Assembly (NCBI GenBank): GCA_037176705.1
Contig: CM073886.1
Location: 86,525,501 to 86,589,500, forward strand
DNA length: 64,000 nt
Source of the DNA: Molossus alvarezi
Taxonomy: Eukaryota; Chordata; Mammalia; Chiroptera; Molossidae
Direction: 5' to 3'
Notes under the pieces: generated by a model
Told to the model about the DNA's origin: nothing
Database searches by the model: none
Seen by the model: the letters and a program-made list of their open reading frames with translations, nothing else
Program-made: the position numbers and the translations under genes
Shown: piece after piece, positions 47,501 through 59,500 of the stretch
Position numbering within the stretch: the first letter of the stretch is position 1
Layout: each line of letters begins with the position of its first letter

Positions 47501-50500
47501 GTGGCCCCAGGCCTGGCAATAGAAGCAACCAGCCTTGGTTCACAACTTGGCTTTTCCTGAGTACCTTCAAGCCCAGCACAAGAAGCAGCCATCAGCAGAT
47601 CACTTTGTAGTTTATGCTGGCTAGACCCAGATAGAACACAGGCAGTGGCTGACCTTTCCCCAGAGCCAGCACACCCAGTGGACAGCTTCAGACCACATCA
47701 AAACACCACCACCCAACCACCTCCACAAGTGACACAGTCAATGAATGGACTCAGTGGGTACCAGAGTCCTGATGAAGTAAGTCTTGCTCTGTGTGGTGGG
47801 CCCCTACACAGCTGATCCTCCAAGGGAGTCAGAGGCCAGTGGTCAGTGGGCACAGCAGATCAGCCTGAGTAAATCCCTCCCATTGATGTGCCAACAAGAA
47901 TCAAGACTCAATTACAACAGAAAAATGTAAAGTCCACATGAGGAGTGCACCTTGAGGGCCCAGCTGGGAGATCAGGGAGGCTGTGCCACTGGACCCTACA
48001 GGACACCTACTACAACAGGCTACCCTAGGAAGCACAGGAGACATAGCAACTCTACCTAATACATAGAAACAATCACAGGGAAGCAGCCAAAATGAGGAGA
48101 CAAAGAAACATGCCCAAATGAAAGAAAAGAACAAAACTCCAGGAAAAGAACTAAACAAAAGTAAGATAAGAAATCAATCAGATGCAGAATTTAAAACACT
48201 GGTTATAAGGTTGTTCAAGTAACTTAGTGAGACATTCAAGGAACTTAGTGAGACCTTCAAGGAACTTAAGGAGACTTCCAAGGAACTTAGTGAGAACATC
48301 AACAACATAAAAAAGGACCAGTCAGAAATGAAGCATGCACTAACTGAAATAAAGAATAATTTACAGGGAATCAATAGTAGAGTAGGTAAAGCCAAGAAGC
48401 AAACCATCGATTTGAATATAAGGAAGAAAAAACACCCAATCAGAACAGCAAAAAGAAAAAAGAATTAAAAAAAAAAAATGAGGATAGTGTAAGGAGCCTC
48501 TGGGACAACTTCAAGCATGCCAACATCCATATCATAGGGGTGCCAGAAGGAGGAGAGAGCAAGAAATTGAAAACCTATTTGAAAAAAATAATGACAGAAA
48601 ACTTCCCTAACTTGGTGAAGAAAACAGCCATACAAGTCCAGGAAGCACAGAGAGTCCCAAACAAGATGAACCCAAAGAGGTCCACACCAAGACTCATCAT
48701 CATCAAAATGCCAAAGGTTAAAGACGAAGAGAGAATCTTAAAAGCAGCAAGAGAAAAGCAGTTAGTTACCTACAAAGGAGCTCCCATAAGACTGTCAGCT
48801 GATTTCTCAAAAGAAACTTTGCAGGCCAGAAAGGGGTGGCAAGAGATATTCAAGGTAATGAAAAGCAACAACCTACAACCAAGATTACTCTATCCTGCAA
48901 AGCTGTCATTTAGAATCGATGGGCATATCAAGAGTTTTCCAGACAAGAAAAAGCTAAAGGAGTTCATCACCACCAAACCAGTATTATATGAAATGCTGAA
49001 GGGTCTTCTTGAAGGAGAAGAATAAAAATATGAACAATAAAACGGCAATTAATACACATCTATCAACAATTGAATCTACAAACAAAATGAGCAGGCAGAA
49101 CAGAAACAAACTCATGGATACAGAGAACTTTTTGTTGCTTGCCAGATGGGTGGGGGCTGGAGAGATGGGAGAAAAAAATGAAGGAATTAAGAAGTACAAA
49201 TTGGTTGTTAGACTGATGAACCTCAAAGGGAAGTGGGGAGGATGGGAGGGTAGGATGAGATAAACCAAAGAACTTCTATGCATATATGCATAACCAATGG
49301 ACACCAACAATAGTGTGGGGAAGGCAGGAGAGGGGCAGGATTGGGAAGGAGGGGGTCAATGGGGACATCTGTAATACATTCAATGATAAAGATAAGTTAG
49401 ATAAAATAAAAAATAAAAATATTAAACTATCACAGGAGAAGGCTGTGTGAGTCATTTCACCACTGATATAAAATGTCTTCTTTTATTCCACTGAGCTTGG
49501 CACAAAGGCCTGATTGATACATTGAAGGAATTTAGTTTTGGTTCACTTACTGTTGTCTCCTTTTAGAATTTGGTGGGTGCAAAAGAAAAAAATTTGGTGT
49601 GTTTTTCCCCTCCCTGGGAGACAAGGAAGTAATGGATTGCTCATTACTGCATAAAATTATTGGCTTCAGTTCATACTATTTAAAACATGAGTGATTAATC
49701 CAACAGATGGTGATTAAAGCAACTGGGTGATTATACAAGCAAGTATCCCAATTTATCACCCATTCACTCATTTTTGAATCTAAGGTGAGACACTGCACTT
49801 TCTCCCAAGTTCTGTTCTTCTCAGGGCAAGCTGGGTGTGAGCAGCTAAGATCACATGTGGCTAAAACAAACTGAAGGGATTTAGAAGAACAAATTGGTAG
49901 TTACAAATAGTCACAGGAATTAAATAAAGTACAGCACAAGGAATACAGTCAATTAACATTATAAAAACTATGCACAGTGCCAGGTGGGTACTGGAAATAA
50001 TGAGGGATCACTTTGTAAAGTATATGATTGTCTCACCCCAATGCTGTACACCTGAAACGAATACAAAATAATATTGAATGTAAACTGTAACTGAAAAATA
50101 AGACTTAAAAAAAGAAATAATAGTTGAGTATAAACCAGGGGGAAAAAATGGGCTCAAACATTTTTCAACACATTATTTAGTACACCTGATAGGACGAAAA
50201 AGCAGAAGAGCAAATTGTGACCAAAACAGAGATTGTGGTTCAATGAAAATGCTATTTCTATCTCACTCCATATTATGACCATATGTTTCATGGTCTTAGC
50301 TTAGTAAATAGTAAGAGAGAATCATGCCATAAACTCCAGTCTTCTTTTGGCTGCAAAGCTCATAAATCAACCCAGAGATTCAACTGAAAAGAGCTCTTTG
50401 TCCTTGATGGTGAATGATGAAAGGGCAAAGCAGAGATTTCATGTGATCTAGGCATCCCTGAGCCAGAAGGTCTGAACTCTTACCTTCTAATTTTAGAGTG

Positions 50501-53500
50501 ATTTCCTCTGTTTCATACAACCTTCTGGATGCCAACATTTGAGGCTACTAGTCTGTGTGCATAAGAGTAATCTATAGAATCTGAATTTTTCTGCCTAAGA
50601 TTGTAGTAAAATAGACATTTTTGTTTTGTTAGCCTATTTGTCCTACATTTCATAGCAAAATAACAAGTCTTTGATTTTGTTGCTTCCTCTGACTTGACAA
50701 TCTCCTGTAAAATGGATAAGAATCAACTATTTTGGAAGCTAAGAAAAAGTGAATGGCAACCATCCCTGGGTAGTTGTTGGAATTGTTTTCTGATCAAAGC
50801 AAATATGAACACTAAATGTGATCTCTTATCCAATAATTAGCATAGACCATTCATTACCACTATAGCACAATTATTATTCTCTCAATCCTAATTTTCATAA
50901 AGAGCACATGCAAACTATTCATGTTTATAATACATTTTGGAGGAGAAATCTAGGCTAACTCAACTGCTAACTCTTTAATAGTGAAATTTTAAATTTTAGT
51001 CTATCTTAATTTTGAAATTCTACCCTAATAGGGGTGTGGCAGCCAAGGGTTTCATCTTGCTGTGTGTAGGAGGTATTCAATCACTAGCTCCTTTTTTGTG
51101 ACATAGGTAATCACCAAGTTCAAGGAGAAGGTAAAGAGACTTGAGGAATACCTACCCACTTTCCATATTTTCACCTCTATCCAGAGAGCTCTATGAAAGG
51201 AAAGAAAGTACCCCAAAAGAAAACAAGGTTGCAGAGAATTCTGAGGAAGTCAAGGATAGTGAAAAACCAGCAAAGAAGCTGGTGAATGAAAAACTATGAT
51301 TTATGGGGGGTGGGGTGGCAGAGTCAGCATGGCTGGACAGGCTTCTTTTCAGAGAGAGCAAACCTGGTCCCTCTGGAGAAGCAGCGGCTTACTGTGCGGG
51401 ATCAGACAAGAATGCAGAGACTGAGGCTAGAGAAAGCCCTTCAAGAAGGAGAGATGAATGGAATAGAGAAGGAGGAACAACTACTACAGCCTTGGAGCTA
51501 CACAGAGGAAATGAACTCCCTGCTTCCCTGTGAGCCTGTCCCCAGGCCTCCACCCCAACACACACCCTATAAACTGAGCACCGCAAGGGCAAAGACTGGA
51601 TCTTACAAGTGTCTGGCCCACAGTGGCACTCAACATTCATTCAGTGAACAGATGAGAGCAATAAGGAGGCTCCAACAAGCGAGCAGTGGCAAAGAAGCTT
51701 GTGACTAGGTCTTAGACTTGGAAACTGAGGCTTCTTCCGAAAGAGATTAGAGAACATCACCATAATAAATGGTAGCTATTATAGCCCGTTATAGGAAAAG
51801 TTCCTGAGTAGGAGGAAACACATCTTCTATACTCTGTATCATAGTTACCTATGTCTCCCCAACATAGCATCAGGTTCAATAGATGTTTGTTGAACTTCAC
51901 TGAACTTGATCAATTCAATATGTGCTGTCCTCCTGGGGTGGACACTTGAGAAGTGACATGAGCCTGCCCATACTTCTCAAGCACACTGATTGCTACACTG
52001 CCCTTGTTCTTACAAAGATGGATGAGAGACATGACTGAAAGAAATATAGCTTGGGGCAAAGATAGTCTTTTTTGTCAACTTCTTTTTCTCATTAAATGCA
52101 GGCATACTGGAAGAGGAAGGAAGATAGAAGAAATAAATGACTTTAGTGCAGATAATATTAGTAAAATATGATTTGAATTTCTAAGCCATGGCTTACTAAC
52201 TACATTTCCTTTTTGATTAGGTTACTTGCTTGGCTAATGAGGAAATACAGTGAACTGAGTATCTCTGGGTTTTAGCAAGACGTTTAACAGGACCTCTGAC
52301 AGTGTGATAGCAAAATTAGGTGGATTTGTACCAACCCATATATACAGTGCTGCTCAGTGTCACCCCAGGGAGAGGTCTATGGTGGGCTGCCTCAGGGCTC
52401 ATTTATGTCCTGTTGAGTACTGACCTGGATAAAAATGAAGACATGATTATCAAATCTGTGATGGCATGAAAATGAGAGGCATAGCAAAATGTAGGATGAC
52501 AGAACTAAGACATTTACAAAAGCTCTGTACATCGGGATGATGAAGGCTAAGTCAACGCCAACATGATGGTGTTCTGAAGGGATAAATGTAAGGTCCAATA
52601 AGCCAGCTGGGTAAAGTGCAGGATTCCAAGATGTGCCTTAACAACAATATCCATAGAAAAGACTCAGGGATTTTATGTGACAGTCAAATGGATTTATCAT
52701 AAAGCTAAAGAAGCTTAAACTTCAAGGCTCCTCCTCACTGGCATAGGTGCCTCCCAAAGCCCTGTACTTAATTGTGTATTAATAATTTTGTTTTCTTTTT
52801 CTTAAAGGGAGCCCCCAAATTATGTAAATTACAAAGCTCCTCAAAGCCTGCATCCTCTCCTCATTGATATTTAATTGTGGGTGGTAACAGAGTTACCTTT
52901 AGACTTACTTAATAGAAGACTGTACTAAAACTATAGAAGTCATTCCCACAACCTCACCTGGACAGTCACCCCTGAAATATAGTATCCAGCATGAGTCATG
53001 ACATTTTAGAGAAACTAGACCATAAACAAACAAGCAAACACATTGAAACAAGTCTCCTTGTTGGCTCCTTCTCCTTGGCCTTCACTTCGAAATGCTAGAC
53101 CTGGGCCCTTTTCTCTTCTAAACCATGGTCTTTCTAAATTACTGCATCTATTTTCTCATATGCTGATGGCTTCCAAATTAGTATGTCCAGCCCAAATCTC
53201 AGTTCCCTGAGCTCTGGACTCATATATCCAACTTGGCATCCGATAATACCAAGGCACTAAAGCATGACCAAGACCGGACCCTTGAATTTTCCCCATACCC
53301 ATTCCATCTCCCCTTCCTACCAATGAAATAAGTTTGAAGGACAGTGACCAGGGAATGTAGGAAACTAATATCTTGGCTTATGAAGCACAGTGGGTGGAAC
53401 TAAAAATGATTAATCTGGAAGAAAAACAATTGGCAGTGTTACTGAAGGGTGTCTAAGACACTGTCAGGTGGAGTAGGGATCACATTTCTTCTTGAGGATA

Positions 53501-56500
53501 CAACAAGACAAATAAGGAAAAACTTTGTAACAGAGAGACTGAAAAATGTCCCCAGGAGGGGTGATTTCACAGTCCTTGGATTTCAGGGAGGGATGGGTTA
53601 GCCAGATGGCTGTTTTAACTCTAAATTCTAGTTTGGTAGTTGACCTCCAACGACTAAGACTCCCAAAACCTGAAGCTCAATATGCACTGATAATTCTATT
53701 TTTAAGTCCTTTTTTTTTTTAGCTAGTCTGATCCAAAAATGTATCATTTTTATGTTTCCATAATTGTGCTTCTGATTTCTCTGGAGTGATGAGCATGTAT
53801 CAAGGACTGGATAAAAGGAAGAAAGTTTTGTTACTGAGTCATTCTGTACTCAAACCCTTTTTCCAACTCAACAACAGCCAACCACAGCTCTAAAAGGCTG
53901 CTAAGCATTGCTCTTGTGTAGTGACTCTCAACCCACTTTGGCTGTGGCAGCCTTTCTTCAAAGTCCACAACGCCCAAGGGGTAAAGGCTGAGTTGCTCTA
54001 GTGCTATCAAGAGGGAAAGAGTGAATTCTACCCTTCTCTTGCCTTCCCCCACCACCCGTGACTCCACTGATCTAGTCTGTTAGGGAGAACTCCAGAATCC
54101 TTTCTCACATGTATTGAACATTATTTTCTCCAAAATATTTGGCCGGGGTTATGGGGCAGGCATAGGAGACTATGACAGTCTCAGGTCTAAATGACACCTG
54201 GCTGAGTATAATGAAGGTGTATGCTCTTCAGAACCCACCCCAGTGATTACAAACCCTGGAGAATCTGCCTTTCTACAGAACTCACATTCTTCAGTTAAGG
54301 CTGATTCTTTTTCTTCGGTAATTAGGGGTAAATTCTAAAATGTGCACAGTCCATTGTCCTAAAATTCTACTTCCGTGGGCTAATAAGAAAACTATTTAAG
54401 CAGCAATTTCACAACACTATGCCTTATTTAAAGAGAGAGGGGTATTATTTGGGATCTGGATTAGTGAACTGTGATACCTCTTTATTTAAAATGTGGGCAA
54501 TAACAAACCCTTTTCTTTACATTCACCCTCTGTTTGATTATACTGAAGAAAAAAAAAAAAGAAAAAAAAGGCAGGCCATTGACATGAAATAGAAACCCGC
54601 CACCGGAAGCTAGCTGCAGAACTGCACGGGAGCGCAGGGGAGACACCATGCACAGAAATGAGCTGAGGGCTCAGGGCTGAACTCAGAGTCTACCAGCAGG
54701 CCAGCTAACCAGGCACAGTGTTATTAGGCCACAGGGCAATTTCCAGGCCTCCACAGCTCTCTCCCTTCCCCAGGGCAAGGCACTGATAGAGTGTGTCACC
54801 ACTGAGCTACCAGACAAATGCCAAACTGCCCTCAGGCATAACATGCACCTGGGGACCTAATCTTGCAGAAGATCCTGACTTTAAAGTGGTCGTTGGTCAG
54901 TTCTGAGGTGGTAGGTAGAGTGAGAACTGGAGTCCTAGACTGGGAATTTCAATGCGGATGAACACAGGTTTACGGGCCGTTGCAATGTGGGGGTACAGGG
55001 GGTGCGAGATGGAGGACATGCCTTGGAGGAAGACAGATCCGGGCTCTGGAGAGAGACAGGGCCCTGGGGCCCCTTCTCGCTGTGTGAAGCCAGGACTGTC
55101 CCGCCTCAGGCCCCAGATGACAAGGCTAAGTAAAATGTTCCTTGTCCACAATTTTTTATCCACCCTCTCCCAGGGAGTGGAGAGTGAAACATGGTTATGT
55201 CATCCGACCAGTCTTTTTATAGAAGCCTCCAGGTGAGCCAAATGAAGCCGGGCAGTTTATTTACAGCTCTTGCTCGCGACGACAAGTACACAGAGACCTC
55301 TCTGCGGAGCACAGCCTAAGGAAGAGGAAATGCAGAAAGACAGATGGCCCCTCACAGCACCCAGGAGACCGAGAGGCCGCCATCTCGGGAAGTTCTCAGG
55401 AAGGTGGTTTTAAATAGACGTGATAACTGCTCCCGTCAGCACACCCCTCAGCCCACCACGTGGAAATCTGCTTTCGGCCGCCGGCAGGCCCCACCCTGCC
55501 GTGGCCCAGAACTGTTCCTATAACTATTCTCAACAAATCAACACAGTGAAAGAGACACATTATTTTGGAAAGAGAAGCTGCCCAGCCGGGATGAATTCTC
55601 AAGCAGAAATAACCAAAACTTTTACTCCGATTTCCCCAAATCCCACTATTATCATCTAGTTTTCAGTACTTCGCATGTGTCATCCTTGAATAAGACACAT
55701 GCAGCAGGAATGTTAACAATCTTGTAACTTCAACCCTCTTTTTCTTGGGGCATGAATGTGAACCATGAACGTGCCCCATTTTCCCTTTCTCGAGTCCTCT
55801 CTTTTTGGGGCTGTTCGAAGAGCCCAAGTTCAAACACTGGGACCAGGCATAAAAAGTAAGAAAAATCAGAAAAAAATTAAATGAGGAAAAGTAAGTTCAA
55901 GTACTGAAAGAGATCAGGGCAGTTACATCCTACCAAAAGTCCAACAGATTTTTGGAATATTCTTTCAGAAAACAGGAAACCTGGGTTTTCTTTTGGGCTC
56001 ATTTCAAGTGTTTCCATCATTTTAGCCATCTGTAAAATGTTGACTGTTCCAACCCCTCTCCATCCGTATCTTGGGCCATTAAGAATGCTTCTAATTAATT
56101 ATAGATGAGTGCTCTAAATTCTTTTGGTGATGAGCCATAGAATTATAGTATGCTGGATCACGGTTTTGCTTATTTCAAAGGAGGTGTGACATTCCCTCCC
56201 CTTCTATCTCTCTGGAGTGCTTTCAAAGAGCAGCCTGAGGCTACCGCAGTCACAGAGCGATTGTAAAGCTTAGATCCGCCCAGACAGGAGCCCACCTCTT
56301 GGTCGGTGAAAATCTCGATGAAGTTCTGGAAGGAGAAGGAGCCGGACTGGAGAATGAGCTCTCCGGTGTTCTCAAAGCACTGCCCTGTCAGCACAAGCAG
56401 CTTGTGTCGGGCAGCGTCGGTGATCATTAAGCGCACCTGAAACGAAGCACAGGAAACAGGACAGGAGTCACAGCAGCGCCGTCACCCCACCTCAGTACAG

Positions 56501-59500
56501 GGCTAGCCCTTGGGATGCTTGAAGTTTATTACCAACAAAAATCATTCATTCCTTGGTTATTCATTTTCCCCTTGGGGAGCTGGACAGAGCCAATGACTGG
56601 TCATCAGATCAGTCATTTTCCGAGTTTGGCTGCAACCAAGACCGGAGTGGTGGATGACTTTCTCCCCCTAGTGTCCTTGTCTTAATCAAAGCCTCCATGG
56701 CTGGTGATCATTTGTTCCACAGCTGTGTGTGCTAGAAGCTTGTGGTCTGAGACTTACAAATATCTCACAGGGTGAGTCACTCCAAGTATTCTCCAGGGCC
56801 CCAACCGCTGCCTCAGGAAAAAGAAGTTTCCAACTAGGGTCCCAATGTCACCCCCTCCCATCCAGGATCCCTTTCCTTCCAAACCACACACCAAACACAC
56901 AGCTCCACATACAGCCTAACATGAGATCAGCCAGGTACCTTGAACATAAACAAAAGGCTGCCCCTGAAAGGGAACCTTTTAAATAGAATTGCATGGTTTG
57001 CACTAAAGAAATCTGTGAACCCAGCCAGTGTGGCTCAGTGGTTCAGCGTTGACCCATGCACCAAAAGGTCGCCGGTTCGATTCCCAGTAAGGGCACATGC
57101 CCAGGTTGTGGGCCCAATCACCAGTGGGGGGCATGCAGAAGGCAGCCAGTCGATGGTCTCTCATAGATATTTCTCTCTCTCTCCCTCTCTCTAAAATCAA
57201 CAACAACAACAAAAAATAATCTGTGAACTTGAAGTGGCAGGACGCCAGCCTGTCTTTTGCAGGAACACTGTTCTAAGCACCAAGGTAATCATTCTGTCCC
57301 CATTTCGCTCAGAGAGGGACACAAAAGTAAACAGGCCATACGGGTCCATTGCCCCCAACAACCCCACAGTCTAATCAAGGAAACACACATATACTGAAGT
57401 AACTGTTCCAGCCCCACCTGCTCCACAGGCAAGCCTGAATTCCTTAAAGAAATTCCCTATTTGTTTTCCTTTTCCATGTCTCAGGCTGTTCCAGGCAGTC
57501 TGGCTGGGTATACAGTCATCCTCCAGCGTTTTTCAAATTATATTCACTTTCTGATTCTGTTAGTTACAGAAGGATTGCTAGTCCATCACTTGCCTCAACT
57601 TTGTGTCTTAATGGATGGTCAGAGAGGTCCATGAGGTCCCGCTAACCTGGAGCAGGAGGAAATGGCATCCAAAGAGACTGTACAATGATAGCCAAAAAGT
57701 GGAAGCAACTCAAATGTCCATGAACTGACCAACGGACAAATAAAATGTGGTATATCCATACAAGAGAATAGTATTCTGCCACAAAAAAGAATAAAGTACT
57801 GATATATACTACAATGTGGATGAATCTTAAAAACTATATGCTAAGTGAAATAAGCCAGACACATATGTATGAGTCCCATGATCTGAAATACTTAGAAGAG
57901 GCAAATCCATAGAGGCAAAAAGTAGGTTAGTGGTTGCCAGCAGCTGGGGGAAGGAGGAGTTAACTGCTAATGGGTTCAGGGATTTGGGGGAGCGATATTC
58001 TGGAATTAGTGGGGATAGTTGCACAACTTTGTGAACATGCTAAAACCCACTGAACTACACACTTTCAAAGCATGGATTTTATGGCATGTGAATGGTATGG
58101 TATGTAAAATATCTCAATTTAACAAAACAGGCTATAGCCACAGAGATGCTCAAAGCGTGGGTGGATGGAATGGAGCCCCCCCCCCCCCTTAGGGACCGTG
58201 ACTACTTCAATGTCCAAGAAAGAATCCAATCTCAAAAATGCTAAACTGTCATGAAGGAAGTGGTAAATGAAGATATATAAACTCCCCTGGCCTGGGTCAC
58301 CAGAGATTCTTGGCTTCAGCCAAGTTCTTATCATATAACAGGCTCTGAAATACCCTATTACTCTCTCTGGCAAAAAAAAAATGTTTTTAATTTATATTTT
58401 ATTTTATTTTTTTATCCTCACCTGAAGACATTTTTTTTTTTTTTGCATTTATCTTCAGATAGAGCGGGTGGGGGGGAATATTGATGTGAGAGAGACGTAT
58501 AGATTCATTGACACCCACACGACCCCAACCGGGGCCAGGACCAAACTGCAACCGAGGTACATGCCTTTAGCAGGAACCGAACCCGGGACTCTCTGGTCCA
58601 CAGGCCAATGCTTTAACTGCTGAGCCAAATTGGCCAGGGCATTAATTCTTTTTCTTTATTAGTTTTAGAGAGAAAGGAATGAAGAGGGAGAGAGAGATAA
58701 AAACACTAATGAGAGAGAACATTGACTGGCCGCCTCCTATAAGCCCCCACTGGAAATTGGGCCCACAACCTAGGCATATGCCTTGACCGGGAATTGAACC
58801 GGCGACCTCTTGGTGCATGGGTCGACGCTCAACCACTGAGCCACACCGGTTGGGCAAAAATTTCATATGATGGAAATAATCATATTATTAATTAGAATAG
58901 CCAACCTTTATATTCCAATTATGTACCATACTGTGCTCTAAGTACCTCCTATTTCAAAGCACAACATTAAATATGAAAATTAAATGTAAGCACTTATAAT
59001 CTCCATCTCACAGAGGTGGCAATGGAGGCAGAGAGACAGCAAACACCTTCCGAAGGCCAGTGGCTAGTAAGTGGAAGAACCCAGGCATCCGGTCCGAGGC
59101 CATGCTCCTGACGCCCTGCTCTCCTGCCTTTCAACAGTGATTGGGGGGGGGGGGGCAGGTGGAGCGGAGCTTGCCACCTATTTCCCCTGCTACAGCCAAG
59201 CAGAACCCACCCCAGCAGCATGCCCTCCACTGACACCCAAGACTTCCACCCACCAGCCTCGATGAAATATTCCAGTTCCGGATATTCTTCCACTTTGTCC
59301 TTATTGGCAAGGGCAGTCTGGAGTGGTGCTGATACAGAGAACTGACTAGACCTAGCATCCTGGACCAAGAACTTTTTTGTCCCATGTCCCTCTCCTGCCA
59401 CCTGCCCAGTCTCCCCACTCAGCCGGGCCCTGTCCACCGTGGGAGCCCCGCCCAAGACGCTGCCAGCTGAACGCCTACCTCAGTGCTGACCGCTTCATCT

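Larger units (their letters stand above)
46677..49420 (+). mobile_element. HAL1-like half-LINE (L1 ORF1 without ORF2)
   Basis: The order is: a 5' end with GACTTCCGGTCAAGATGGCAG; a 5' UTR of ~1.4 kb; a degraded ORF1 (48,092-49,025); a few dozen bases that resemble the ORF2 start (ACACATCTATCAACAATTG); and then directly an L1-type 3' UTR (CTCATGGATACAGAGAAC, TTGCTTGCCAGATGGGTGGG) and an A-rich end. At 2.75 kb it is far shorter than a full L1 (~6 kb), with essentially all of ORF2 (endonuclease and RT) missing. HAL1s with this layout are described in mammals, including bats. It is inserted antisense in MAP1B intron 4. I found no convincing target duplication. Confidence 0.78.
46273..56295 (-). 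other. MAP1B: MAP1B intron 4
   Basis: This 10-kb intron is dominated by the HAL1-like element (46,677-49,420), inserted antisense to MAP1B, and a nearby L1 3' fragment. The stretch 50,120-56,290 has L2 traces at 51,560-51,910 and 53,090-53,335 and is otherwise unassigned. It contains no Ves SINE over about 10 kb. Confidence 0.8.
56437..59478 (-). other. MAP1B: MAP1B intron 3
   Basis: The intron contains three Ves-type SINEs, an L1 3' end, a MIR and two homopolymer runs (C13 at 58,176-58,188 and G13 at 59,143-59,155). Confidence 0.85.

Noticed and set aside
48540..49025. Apparent intact gene of 162 codons
   Set aside because: It is the C-terminal part of LINE-1 ORF1, and the upstream portion is frameshifted. 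It is listed as part of a mobile element, not as a host gene.
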